60,352 nucleotides of DNA from UBA8403 sp964455155 (GTDB lineage: Bacteria > Bacteroidota > Bacteroidia > Cytophagales > Amoebophilaceae): assembly GCA_964455155.1 (NCBI GenBank), contig CAYVYH010000001.1, forward strand, positions 1 through 60,352. The letters are read 5' to 3'. The notes beneath the pieces are model-generated. The model did no database searches and was not told the DNA's origin. It was given only the letters and a program-made list of their open reading frames with translations. How positions within the stretch are numbered: the first letter of the stretch is position 1; every line of letters starts with the position of its first letter. A program made the position numbers and the translations under genes. Shown here in pieces: positions 42,706-51,558 of this stretch.

Positions 42706-44442
42706 ATGAAGAGCTTTTTGGTTTCTGCTAGAAAGTATCGCCCTACTACTTTCAACGATGTAGTAGGACAGCATCATGTTGCTACCACAATAAAAAATGC
42801 TATCAGGGATAGCCACTTGGCGCAGGCTTTCTTGTTTTGTGGCCCCAGAGGAGTAGGGAAAACAACGTGTGCCCGCATTTTAGCCAAAACTATTAATTGC
42901 CAGCGCGTCACGGCAGATATAGAACCCTGTAATACTTGCATCTCTTGTACTAGCTTCCATCATCATAGTTCCTTCAATATTTATGAACTTGATGCCGCTT
43001 CCAATAATTCTGTAGAAGACATCCGTTCCCTAGTGGAGCAGGCTCGCTATTCACCACAAGCGGGACAATACAAAGTCTACATCATTGATGAGGTACACAT
43101 GCTTTCTAATGCTGCGTTCAACGCTTTTTTAAAGACATTGGAAGAGCCTCCTAGCTACGCCATTTTTATCCTGGCCACTACAGAGAAACAAAAAATTATT
43201 CCCACTATTCTCTCTCGGTGTCAGATATTTGACTTCCATCGGATACAGCCCCAGGACATCGTACAACAATTAAAGCATATCGCTCGGCGAGAAGGTATTA
43301 TATACGAAGAAGAAGCACTGCATCTGATAAGTCAGAAATCCGATGGCGCGCTGCGAGACGCCCTTTCTATTTTTGACTTAATCACCACTTTTACATCGGG
43401 AAAGGGAGTCACCACCCAGGCGGTACTGGAGCACCTCCATATTCTAGACCACGCGTACTATCTCAAAATTACAGATGCTTGCCTACAATGCAACCCTGGC
43501 GCAGCTTTACTAAGCTATGACGATATTCTCAAGAAGGGATTAGACGGGCAACACTTCATCACTGGCCTAAGCGAGCATTTCCGCAACTTGATGATGAGCC
43601 AGAATGCCTCCACACTACCACTGTTAGCAGTATCAGATGATGTGAAGAAGCAGTACCAGATCCAAGCAGCACAAGCGAGCTCACGCTTCTTATTTAGAGC
43701 TCTTCATATTACCAACCAGTGCGACTTACATTATAAAAACAGCACTAACAAACGGCTGCATGTAGAGATGGCCCTAATAGAACTAGCCTATATTCAGGAA
43801 CCCAGCCAATCGGTAGAAACTACCGAGAACGAACATACACGCACACATAGTAATCCTCTAATCCCTGCACTTGTAGCCAATTCTGCTCCAGTGACGTCTC
43901 ACAACAAGCATATAGAGATACATCACAACGAAGGTAGTAGCACGCCTGCTCGCACTATTCAAAAAGTGCATGCTTTCAAGGCTACAACGAAGCTTCCTCA
44001 AATTGATCAGCTCAAAAAAAGTCTTAGTCAGCAAGAGGAAACACCCTGTTTACAGCCCTCTGAAAGCATTGTAGCACAACTTCCTGTAACACAAGAAGCA
44101 GTACGTCAATACTGGAACGCTTATGCTGATAAGCTCAAGTCAGCTGGAAAAATGTCAGAGTATAGTCTACTGAATCAGGAGATTGTCTTAGAGGGTACCA
44201 CAATCGTAGTGAAACTGGTGAATGTAGTGCAGCAAGACATCTTGGCAGGCATCAAAGAGGAACTGATGGCGTATTTGCGCCAAATCTCACGATGTCCGGC
44301 TCTTGATCTTCGGGGTGTCATGGCATTGCCAGAAAAAAATACCAAGCCCTACACAGCGCAAGAAAAGTTCAAGTATTTGGCAGAAAAATATCCCGATGTA
44401 TATATCCTGCAAGAGAAATTATCGCTAGAGGTACAAGATTAG
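42706..44442 (+). CDS. dnaX: DNA polymerase III gamma/tau subunit
   Basis: 578 residues. Clamp-loader ATPase with Walker A GPRGVGKT (46-53), a four-cysteine zinc module (INCQ...EPCNTCISC), Walker B IIDEVHML and sensor-1 LATTEKQKIIPTILSRC. After about residue 370 is a poorly conserved linker, then a C-terminal part (about 465-578) that binds polymerase in tau-like proteins. I see no obvious slippery site for making a short gamma form. It loads the sliding clamp at the fork. Confidence 0.95.
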   Translation: MKSFLVSARKYRPTTFNDVVGQHHVATTIKNAIRDSHLAQAFLFCGPRGVGKTTCARILAKTINCQRVTADIEPCNTCISCTSFHHHSSFNIYELDAASNNSVEDIRSLVEQARYSPQAGQYKVYIIDEVHMLSNAAFNAFLKTLEEPPSYAIFILATTEKQKIIPTILSRCQIFDFHRIQPQDIVQQLKHIARREGIIYEEEALHLISQKSDGALRDALSIFDLITTFTSGKGVTTQAVLEHLHILDHAYYLKITDACLQCNPGAALLSYDDILKKGLDGQHFITGLSEHFRNLMMSQNASTLPLLAVSDDVKKQYQIQAAQASSRFLFRALHITNQCDLHYKNSTNKRLHVEMALIELAYIQEPSQSVETTENEHTRTHSNPLIPALVANSAPVTSHNKHIEIHHNEGSSTPARTIQKVHAFKATTKLPQIDQLKKSLSQQEETPCLQPSESIVAQLPVTQEAVRQYWNAYADKLKSAGKMSEYSLLNQEIVLEGTTIVVKLVNVVQQDILAGIKEELMAYLRQISRCPALDLRGVMALPEKNTKPYTAQEKFKYLAEKYPDVYILQEKLSLEVQD

Positions 44443-44466
44443 ACATTTAGCATGCTAGTGAGTGTA

Positions 44467-45795
44467 TTACCTACTTTTACCTAGGTGGTTGGGCAAATAC
44501 TCATAAGCAATAGGGATCTTCGCCGGCCTGATAAAGCGGAGCCATAGTACCCTGCCGGGCTGCAGGTTTGCTTCCCTGCGCAGTCTGTTCTTTAACAGCA
44601 ACGCCTTTTTCGTAATTCCATACTGCTGCGCAATGCTCCACCAGGTTTCACCTGTTCGAACAATATGATAGTGAACACCTGCTTTGTTACGTTTGGGTCT
44701 ATAGTAATATACTTGTCCAGGTGTCACCGGTTGACCATTGGAAAGCTCATTAAACGTGATAAATTGTTTCAAGGAAATATTCCCTGCTTTAGCTAACGAT
44801 GCTGAGTGATCTCCTGCTGAGGCCACTACACCGACGATGTTATTGATGATAGTAATCTTGGTGTTACATCTTTTATTTTTTCGGACGGTAATTACGGGAA
44901 ATGCTGTTGCTTTTCCCCAGTACTTAGCGTAGTCTATGCCGTTCTCTGTTGACACACCTTTTTTTCGTGACTTAGCGTGGTATGCATACTGGTGGTGGGT
45001 CATCGGAACAACAGCAGAGCAGGTGGTATATTGTGGTATGCGATGGTGCTTGAGCCACTTGTTATAATCTTGAATTTTCTTCTCATCCACGCCTACCTCT
45101 TTTGCAACTTCTCTTAAAGTCTTCCCATGTACTTCCCGGTGTTCGTGTAAGTGGAGCTCAGGGTGACGGTCTTTACCAAGTACTGGCTCAAAAGCGACTT
45201 TGTAAGCCAAGAAGTGAATGATATACAGGTGAGCATTTTGCTCTATTAGCATTTTTTTAGCGCCCAGATAGCACTTTTTAATAAATTTCCTGGCTCCTCC
45301 CCTACCTTCATTATAAGCTAGCAAAGCGTACAGCCAGTTATTGAATTCTTGGTTGTTTTGTTTTAGATATTTCGCAGCAGCGCGGGTTGCCGCGGCAATA
45401 TGCATTCGTTCATCTATGTGTTGATCTATTTTCAAGCCTACTTCTCTAGCTGCTGGCTCTTTAAATTGCCAAAAGCCCACAGCATTGGCACTAGAAACGG
45501 CATCTGAAATGAGTGCACTCTCTTGTATAACGAGATACCTAAAGTCCTTAGGTAAATTTTCTTCTTTGATGACTCTTTCTATGATGGGTAAGAAGAGGTT
45601 GGCACGCTCAAGAAGCTCCTGGAAGTGTTTTTTACTTTTCGTAAGGCTATTTACTTTTTCTTGAATCTGGATCTTTGCATCCTTAGTGATCTGTAGTGTC
45701 ATGCCTGCAAAAGATATTTTGGAGGGCACCTTCGGAGTAGTACCGCTGGCTTGTACATGGAATACAATACAAAGGAGGAATAGGCAACGTTTCAT
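44467..45795 (-). CDS. Membrane-bound-type lytic murein transglycosylase (MltD-like) with LysM
   Basis: 442 residues. The signal peptide (MKRCLFLLCIVFHVQASG) ends near residue 18. The SLT domain spans about 85-215: catalytic glutamate in YLVIQESALISDAVS, then AVGFWQFKEPAAREVGL and ALLAYNEGRGG. Two LysM-like parts follow, the last HIVRTGETWWSIAQQYGI at about 380. It cleaves peptidoglycan glycan strands, implying that the cell still makes a wall. Its start overlaps the stop of the O-methyltransferase gene by four bases (ATGA). Confidence 0.9.
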   Translation of the reverse strand: MKRCLFLLCIVFHVQASGTTPKVPSKISFAGMTLQITKDAKIQIQEKVNSLTKSKKHFQELLERANLFLPIIERVIKEENLPKDFRYLVIQESALISDAVSSANAVGFWQFKEPAAREVGLKIDQHIDERMHIAAATRAAAKYLKQNNQEFNNWLYALLAYNEGRGGARKFIKKCYLGAKKMLIEQNAHLYIIHFLAYKVAFEPVLGKDRHPELHLHEHREVHGKTLREVAKEVGVDEKKIQDYNKWLKHHRIPQYTTCSAVVPMTHHQYAYHAKSRKKGVSTENGIDYAKYWGKATAFPVITVRKNKRCNTKITIINNIVGVVASAGDHSASLAKAGNISLKQFITFNELSNGQPVTPGQVYYYRPKRNKAGVHYHIVRTGETWWSIAQQYGITKKALLLKNRLRREANLQPGRVLWLRFIRPAKIPIAYEYLPNHLGKSR

Positions 45796-46427
45796 TTTTT
45801 TCTTAGAATCATAAGCCCATCTCTAATAGGAAGTAGTACGTTGGCTACGCGCTGATCACGATGTACCTGAGCATTAAAATTCACAATAGCTTGCGTCCTT
45901 CTGTCTACAGGGTAGTCCAATACTTTACCTCCCCAAAGGCAATTGTCAACAATGATAAAGCCACCTGGTCTGACACGATCAAAGACTAAATTATAGTAGC
46001 ATTGATAATTTTTTTTGTCTGCATCAATGAAGACCAGGTCAAAGATCTCATCAAGTTGTGGAATCACATCGACTGCTTGCCCAATGTGGTACTTGACTTG
46101 GTGATCCACACCAGCTTGTGCAAAATAACCCCTCACTTGCGTTTCTAAGGTGGCATTTTTATCAATCGTATGAAGAGTCCCCCCCAACTGCAGGCCTTCT
46201 GCTAAGCACAACGCCGAGTAGCCCGTGTAAGTACCTATTTCAAGAATACTGGTAGGTTGAAGCATGTGAGAAAAAGTAGCCAGCAAGCGCCCCTGCAAAT
46301 GCCCAGAGAGCATTTGAGGCATAGGAACTTGGGCGTATGTATCTCGATGTATTTGTGCTAGTAGCAAAGACTCTGCTTCGGTATGATGCTCAACATAAGC
46401 CTGCATCGTGCTATCAGGGTGCTCCAT
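45792..46427 (-). CDS. Class I SAM O-methyltransferase (COMT/TrmR-like)
   Basis: 211 residues. SAM-binding ILEIGTYTGYSALCLAEGL at about 61-79, FDLVFIDADKKNY with the metal-binding aspartate, and FIIVDNCLWGGKV. This is the catechol-O-methyltransferase-like family. Some bacterial members methylate wobble uridine (TrmR) and others small phenolic compounds, and the sequence does not decide between them. It is coupled to the mltD-like gene by a four-base overlap; a functional link is unclear. Confidence 0.88.
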   Translation of the reverse strand: MEHPDSTMQAYVEHHTEAESLLLAQIHRDTYAQVPMPQMLSGHLQGRLLATFSHMLQPTSILEIGTYTGYSALCLAEGLQLGGTLHTIDKNATLETQVRGYFAQAGVDHQVKYHIGQAVDVIPQLDEIFDLVFIDADKKNYQCYYNLVFDRVRPGGFIIVDNCLWGGKVLDYPVDRRTQAIVNFNAQVHRDQRVANVLLPIRDGLMILRKK

Positions 46428-46487
46428 TACGTCTAATTTTGCGAGAAAATCACATTTATTGCCCCAATGATAAGCGGCTTAGCCAGG

Positions 46488-47879
46488 TTATTTTTTCAGT
46501 AACGACAGTTTGTTATGTGGTTCAAGGAGTCTGTTATGTAGTAATATAAGTCCCTTAGTGTTGTCCAACATTGAGCAGGTGATATTGCCGTATTCTTTGC
46601 CAAGAGCAAGTGGCATAATAACTGTTTTTCCCAGAATAACCTTCCCCGCTGTGCCAGTCGAACTTTGGGTGCGTAGGCTCCATAAGTTATTATACACATA
46701 TACTTTACCTTCTTTTTCTCCCAGGTACAGCATAATATGGCCAGGCTTATAAAGCAAAGAAAAGTAAGGGATACCTTGCTCTTTGATCTCTTTTTCTTTT
46801 TGATTGTTGTTAAGTCCATCAAGGGAGACAAAAGTGCCGGCTTTAAGTTGTGCACTCGAATTCCTGGGCAACCATATACCAAATGGAACGTATAAGTCTT
46901 TCAGTGTAGCTGAACAGTCTCGGTGTCCGTCTGTACCTCCCCATCCATAAGGCTTTCCCAGTAAATTATTGGCTATTCGAGCCATGTTGTTGGGTGTTGC
47001 TAAGAGCGGCATTACGGTTGTGTTTTTGGTACATACAGTACTGACTTTGATGGCTGCATACCCTTCTAGATTAGCAACTACGGTAAGGACGGCGTAGTGG
47101 TCTGTACTATCTTGCTTTCGTGCTAGTGGCATGAGTTGGCCTATCCGGGCAAGCGGCGCCAGGGTATTGCCTGCTACGGGCACGTCATCGCACACGGGCG
47201 TTACATACTGCCCAGTTTTCCACTGGGCAATGAACTCAGGTGTAGTATAAGCGATTGCGTCCCTCTGTACCCAACCGTAGGTATGGCTGCCGGTGACTAC
47301 AAAGTTCCAAGCCCTGTCTTGACTCGTGTGGAGCACGTACACAGGCTCATTTGGAGCGAGCAACGATTCTTGCCAGTCGTCAAAAAAGGGGATTTCTTCA
47401 GGGCTGGAAAAAGAAGGATCGCTGCAGGGAAAAATCCTGAGATCTGTATTACGTGTTACCACGGCCGGTTGCTGGAGATTAGGAAAAGAAGCCAACATCA
47501 TGTTGTTGCTGATTGCCGTGATAAAATCCGTAGTATGTGGCTGTCTGTTGAGATCCCAACCAGGCTCTTGGAAACATTTTTTCACGTTATTTTTCTCTTG
47601 CTCACAAAGCTCTGCTGGACTAAAAGACAAGAAAGGATTCTCCCAGGGCGAGAAATAATAAGACAAAAAATTCTCCATGACCTGGGTGGCATCATACGCC
47701 ACCCAGGGCTGGTCCGCCTGATGAACGTCCCGAATAAAATCGGTACAATCTTGAGAGAATATTTTGTTAAGTTTTTCGCTCAGATTCGCATTGTCAGCTA
47801 CTACACAACCCCAGAAGGGTATACTGAACAGTGCGCAACATATGGCTTTAAGAGTGTTTGTAACCATGTTAGTTAGCAT
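46488..47879 (-). CDS. NlpC/P60 peptidoglycan hydrolase with SH3-like domains
   Basis: 463 residues. A signal peptide with cysteines (FSIPFWGCVVADN) suggests a lipoprotein. The N-terminal helical 'stabilising' domain (about 35-135) leads to SH3b-like domains (about 150-290). The NlpC/P60 domain follows, with catalytic Cys in GHRDCSATLKDLYVPFG and His in KPGHIMLYLG; the third polar residue is probably Asn in VYVYNNLW. This arrangement resembles gamma-D-glutamyl-diamino-acid endopeptidases such as YkfC. It may recycle wall peptides, which is of interest beside the dead Mpl at 57544. ATG at 47879; the ATG at 47867 is also possible. Confidence 0.85.
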   Translation of the reverse strand: MLTNMVTNTLKAICCALFSIPFWGCVVADNANLSEKLNKIFSQDCTDFIRDVHQADQPWVAYDATQVMENFLSYYFSPWENPFLSFSPAELCEQEKNNVKKCFQEPGWDLNRQPHTTDFITAISNNMMLASFPNLQQPAVVTRNTDLRIFPCSDPSFSSPEEIPFFDDWQESLLAPNEPVYVLHTSQDRAWNFVVTGSHTYGWVQRDAIAYTTPEFIAQWKTGQYVTPVCDDVPVAGNTLAPLARIGQLMPLARKQDSTDHYAVLTVVANLEGYAAIKVSTVCTKNTTVMPLLATPNNMARIANNLLGKPYGWGGTDGHRDCSATLKDLYVPFGIWLPRNSSAQLKAGTFVSLDGLNNNQKEKEIKEQGIPYFSLLYKPGHIMLYLGEKEGKVYVYNNLWSLRTQSSTGTAGKVILGKTVIMPLALGKEYGNITCSMLDNTKGLILLHNRLLEPHNKLSLLKK

Positions 47880-47981
47880 TGATAGTAGGTTAAGAAGGAG
47901 TCAGTAGTGCGTTTTTAAGTAACTAAATGCATATACACAAGCTCAAAATAACATTTCCGTATGAATAAATGTTAAATGGCA

Positions 47982-48863
47982 TTACAAAATATTCTGCAAC
48001 TGTTCTTTAATCTTCTCCAGTGCCTCTTTCATAAGGACCACTTCCTTCTGGATGGCTGCATCGTTGGCTTTAGCCCCAATGGTATTGATCTCTCGCCCTA
48101 TCTCTTGAGCAATGAAGCCTAACTTTTTCCCTACTTCTTGGGTACTCCTCATGACCTCCTCCAAGTAAGATAGATGCTGTGCTAACCTTACTTGCTCCTC
48201 AGTCAAGTCTAGTCGCTCCAGATAATGAATCAATTCTTGCTCCAGCCGGTTTTCATCCATAGCATGGGCAGCCATCCAAGTTTGGAGACTTGCTTGAAGT
48301 TTTTCTCGGACGGTCTTGCTACGTATTGGAGCCAAATTTTCTACCCTCTTTAGTCTGTCATGAATATCCCGTAGGTAATCTAACAGATTGTTAGCCAACA
48401 CAGTACCTTCTGTCTGTCTACTCTGGTCACACTGTTGTAGGGCATCCTGGATAACTTTTTCAAGAATCTGGAGGTCTTCTGCGTAATCAACACGCCGATC
48501 GCTTTGCGTCATGACGTCAGGAAATTGTACAGCCAACTGAAAAAGCGCTGGGGATGAGGCGTCTACTGCTTCTGCTAGGGATTGTAGCGCGTAGTAATAG
48601 TGCTTGAATAGGTCTTGGTTGACTTGTATTGGGGGTGAGATAGCATCATGCTTATGTTCATAGGCCAGAGACAGCGTTATCCTCCCCCGCTTGAGACAGG
48701 CTATAACTAAGTTGCGCCATACCAGCTCTTGTGCCGCAAACGCTTTGGGTAACTGCAAGTTTATATCAGCATACTTGGCATTGATAGACTTAATTTCTAC
48801 GCTCACGCGTAGTCGTTCGTCTTCATAATCAGCCTTTCCGTAACCCGTCATTGATTTAAGCAT
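47982..48863 (-). CDS. YicC-family endoribonuclease
   Basis: 293 residues. Starts MLKSMTGYGKADYEDERL, with SVEIKSINAKYADINLQLPK and, near the C-terminus, KLGFIAQEIGREINTIGAKA then NDAAIQKEVVLMKEALEKIK, which are the hallmarks of the YicC/YloC family. Members are hexameric endoribonucleases; E. coli YicC acts on small RNA RyhB. In Bacteroidetes it normally sits next to gmk, which is absent here. Confidence 0.93.
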   Translation of the reverse strand: MLKSMTGYGKADYEDERLRVSVEIKSINAKYADINLQLPKAFAAQELVWRNLVIACLKRGRITLSLAYEHKHDAISPPIQVNQDLFKHYYYALQSLAEAVDASSPALFQLAVQFPDVMTQSDRRVDYAEDLQILEKVIQDALQQCDQSRQTEGTVLANNLLDYLRDIHDRLKRVENLAPIRSKTVREKLQASLQTWMAAHAMDENRLEQELIHYLERLDLTEEQVRLAQHLSYLEEVMRSTQEVGKKLGFIAQEIGREINTIGAKANDAAIQKEVVLMKEALEKIKEQLQNIL

Positions 48864-48942
48864 ACATATGTATTTGCGATGTTACACCATGTTTCGAACG
48901 TCAGGCGCCTGTACACAATACCTCAAAGACTCACTAGTGAGC

Positions 48943-49995
48943 TTAAGCACTTCTACCCAATCTAGATTTACTAAGCTGTACTTCTATGGGCAATTCCTTT
49001 CGCAGCAATAGGTACTCAACAAAACGTTCTGCTAAGTACGGGGCTAGTGAAACACCCTTGGTCCCTAGACCATTAAAGATACCCAATTGTGGGTAACAAG
49101 GGCTCAAACCTATGAAAGGTCTCCGGTCAAAAGTGGCTGGACGAATACCTGCTCGTTGCTCGCATATTGTGTAGGCAAGCTTGAATGTGCTGCTTAGGTT
49201 CCTTTCCAATAGTTGTCTTGCTTTTTCTGTGGGTGTTGGTGATAAATCTTGTCGGTCATAAGTAGCCCCTACAAGAGCTCGATTTTCTGCTTGTGGTAAC
49301 ACAAAAACGCGTCTATTGTAAATAATCTCGAGGGGTGTCTGTAGTGCTACTAATAGCAATTCGCCTTTCACCAAACAAAAAGGTAGCGAGCCAAAGAAAG
49401 GATTGTCCTTCACATGTGGACCTTCACAAAAGATAACCTGACGGGCCTCTATATTTTGATAGCCTACGTGATTACCAAGGTGTATATGGTCATAAACAAA
49501 GTCAGCCTCTATGTATGCATTTTGTGCCTCCAGATGAGTCCGTGTAGCTTTTAAAAAGCTTTTCACATCTAAATAGCCAGACTGCTTCAGGATTATGCCA
49601 CCGTATGGGTACACCATGTTCTCTTGATGGTAGGCTGATCCCACTACTTTTTCTACAAAAGCAGCACAACTTCCTGCTACAGCTCTTTCCATCCATTTGG
49701 AGCGCTCTTGCACTGTTAAGAACGGACGAAAAATAGGCATGGGGTACAGAAATGGTACCCTTAACGTTTGTGATATTTCCTGGTAAAAACTAGTACAGTA
49801 TGAGAAGAGTGTGTCTGCAAGCCAAGTTTTCACCATGGCCCTCCCCGTAATGGGGTTGTATATGCCCGCAGCAACGTTGGAAGCGTTATTGATTTTCTTA
49901 TTATTGATGACAAGTACACGCTTGCCACGCTTCAGCAACTGCAAGGCGAGTACTGAGCCAGCAATTCCCTGCCCCACGATGAGAAAGTCAACCAT
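48943..49995 (-). CDS. FAD-dependent oxidoreductase (DAO family)
   Basis: 350 residues from the ATG at 49995 (MVDFLIVGQGIAGSVLALQL), which places the dinucleotide-binding GxGxxG at residues 8-13. Later blocks are AAGIYNPITGRAMVKTW, FCLVKGELLLVAL, ALVGATYDRQDLSPTP and IFNGLGTKGVSLAPYLAER. The family includes D-amino-acid oxidase, glycine oxidase and MnmC-type enzymes; this compact form is common in Bacteroidetes and its substrate is unknown. The frame is open to 50058, but the earlier start would put 21 residues before the FAD fold. It requires FAD, which links it to the altered RibF. Confidence 0.83.
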   Translation of the reverse strand: MVDFLIVGQGIAGSVLALQLLKRGKRVLVINNKKINNASNVAAGIYNPITGRAMVKTWLADTLFSYCTSFYQEISQTLRVPFLYPMPIFRPFLTVQERSKWMERAVAGSCAAFVEKVVGSAYHQENMVYPYGGIILKQSGYLDVKSFLKATRTHLEAQNAYIEADFVYDHIHLGNHVGYQNIEARQVIFCEGPHVKDNPFFGSLPFCLVKGELLLVALQTPLEIIYNRRVFVLPQAENRALVGATYDRQDLSPTPTEKARQLLERNLSSTFKLAYTICEQRAGIRPATFDRRPFIGLSPCYPQLGIFNGLGTKGVSLAPYLAERFVEYLLLRKELPIEVQLSKSRLGRSA

Positions 49996-50058
49996 GCTAC
50001 ACGCTTCAAGTACTACCAATAACGAGTAAGTATAAAAATTAAACCTCCTGCAAAGCAA

Positions 50059-50217
50059 TTAGATAGCCTGCTGAGGCTAGGCGTCAAGACACTGACTCTT
50101 GGCAGAAAATAGAAGCTGCGGTGCCGTGAAACTGAATGTGTTCCTCCGATTAGGACCACTATGGCAGCCGGGCGATGCGGACATTAGTCACCGGTCGCCT
50201 TATTTGAGAAGATGAAG
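50059..50217. other. Spacer between the oxidoreductase and tRNA-Glu
   Basis: About 160 bases. A weak hairpin TAGCC/GGCTA at 50064-50079 lies downstream of the minus-strand tRNA and might help end its transcript. Nothing else is seen. Confidence 0.25.
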
Positions 50218-50289
50218 TAGCCCGTAGGGGAATCGAACCCCTGTTTCCAGGATGAAAACCTGATGTCCTAACCCCTAGACGAACGGGCC
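50218..50289 (-). tRNA. tRNA-Glu (anticodon TTC)
   Basis: Minus strand, 5' end at 50289. The acceptor stem GGCCCGT pairs with ACGGGCT (first pair G-U), with discriminator A at 50218. The D arm is TCTAGGGGTTAGGA, the anticodon stem-loop CAGGTTTTCATCCTG has TTC at its centre, and the T arm CAGGGGTTCGATTCCCCT is perfect. CCA is not encoded. A near-consensus promoter lies just upstream. Confidence 0.97.
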
Positions 50290-50303
50290 GAGATAGATCT
50301 CCG

Positions 50304-50334
50304 CGAATATAGCCACTACATACTCTTTTTCAAA
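50304..50334 (-). promoter_or_regulatory. tRNA-Glu promoter (TTTG-N19-TATATTCG)
   Basis: On the minus strand TTTG (50331-50334) and TATATTCG (50304-50311) are separated by exactly 19 bases. Predicted start is about 11 bases before the mature tRNA. Together with dnaX and pckA it suggests that the -7 element in this organism is often TAnnTTCG. Confidence 0.7.
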
Positions 50335-50525
50335 AAAGGTACGTACATTTGGCGCTTGCGTAAGGTAGCGCATTGCAACGGTCAGTGATTGTGCATGGGA
50401 AGTAGGCTTGTGCGAGTTTGCATCTGTGCTCTTTCTCCAGGCTCAAGATGAGCTGGCTATCAAGGCGTTCCGTTTATGGCTATGAGTATGGGACTAATCG
50501 CAGTAGCTTTATAATACGATGACGT

Positions 50526-50533
50526 TAATTTTT
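50526..50533 (+). promoter_or_regulatory. gapA -7 element (TAATTTTT) next to the start codon
   Basis: TAATTTTT ends five bases before the gapA ATG at 50539 and differs from TAnnTTTG at the last base only. It would give a two-base leader. No good -33 element is seen. Confidence 0.35.
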
Positions 50534-50538
50534 CATCG

Positions 50539-51534
50539 ATGAAGAAACCACAAATAGCCATCAATGGGTTTGGAAGAGTAGGTCGTATGAGTTTGAGGGC
50601 TTTGCTACGGCAAGACCACGTGACAGTAGTGGCCATTAACGACTTGGCAGATGCCGCTACCCTGGCGCACTTGTTTAAATATGATTCTAACCATGGGCTG
50701 TTTTCAGGCGAGGTCACCCACCTAGGAAATCACCTGGTGGTAGCAGGACAAAAAATTCAAGTGTACGCCGAGTCCGATCCTGCACAGCTACCCTGGAAAT
50801 CCTTAGGTATCGACATAGTACTAGAGGCAACGGGTAGATTCACAGATCAAGAAGGAGCCAGTAAGCACCTAGCAGCAGGTGCAAGGCGCGTTGTCATCTC
50901 TGCTCCTACCCAAGAACATATTCCTACAGTAGTATTAGGCGTCAATGACCACATCCTGCAAAATAATAACCCCATCATTTCTAATGCTTCTTGCACTACC
51001 AATTGCTTGGCCCCTATGGCTAAGGTGCTAGATGAGACCTTTGGTATTGAAAAAGGTTTCATCAATACTATTCATGCCTACACATCCGATCAACGGCTTC
51101 AAGATGCGCCTCATAAAGACTTACGCAGAGCTAGAGCAGCCACTCAGTCTATTATTCCTACTGCAACCGGTGCAGCCAAAGCAATAGGGCTGGTGTTGCC
51201 AAGGCTGCACGGCAAGCTCGATGGCATGGCCACTCGTGTGCCTGTAGCCAATGGGTCGATGACCGATTTTACCGTCGTACTCAAGCATCACGCCACCGAA
51301 TTAGCGATCAATCAGGCTATGTTAGCAGCTGCACAGGGCACCCTCAAGGGTATTTTATCCTATACAGAAGACCCTATCGTATCAGTAGATGTGATTGGTG
51401 ATCCACATTCTTGCGTTTTCGATGCACTGCTCACCGCTGTCCAAGGGAATTTAGTGAAAGTGGTTGGCTGGTACGATAATGAAGGAGGCTATGCACATCG
51501 TATTGCTGATTTAATTAGCCGGATAAGCCGCTAG
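50539..51534 (+). CDS. gapA: Glyceraldehyde-3-phosphate dehydrogenase, type I
   Basis: 331 residues. The Rossmann motif INGFGRVGR and Asp35 in INDLADA indicate NAD use. The catalytic cysteine is Cys152 in SNASCTTNCLAP, with the histidine in INTIHAYTSDQ. RVPVANGSMTDFTV and the C-terminal VGWYDNEGGYAHRIADLI are typical. It works in glycolysis or, with pckA, in gluconeogenesis. It is a lone gene. Confidence 0.97.
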   Translation: MKKPQIAINGFGRVGRMSLRALLRQDHVTVVAINDLADAATLAHLFKYDSNHGLFSGEVTHLGNHLVVAGQKIQVYAESDPAQLPWKSLGIDIVLEATGRFTDQEGASKHLAAGARRVVISAPTQEHIPTVVLGVNDHILQNNNPIISNASCTTNCLAPMAKVLDETFGIEKGFINTIHAYTSDQRLQDAPHKDLRRARAATQSIIPTATGAAKAIGLVLPRLHGKLDGMATRVPVANGSMTDFTVVLKHHATELAINQAMLAAAQGTLKGILSYTEDPIVSVDVIGDPHSCVFDALLTAVQGNLVKVVGWYDNEGGYAHRIADLISRISR

Positions 51535-51558
51535 TTTACTAACTCCCGTTGTACCTTC

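Noticed and set aside
42706..44442. Programmed frameshift in dnaX giving a gamma form
   Set aside because: No clear slippery heptamer followed by a stem-loop was found near the end of the ATPase region.
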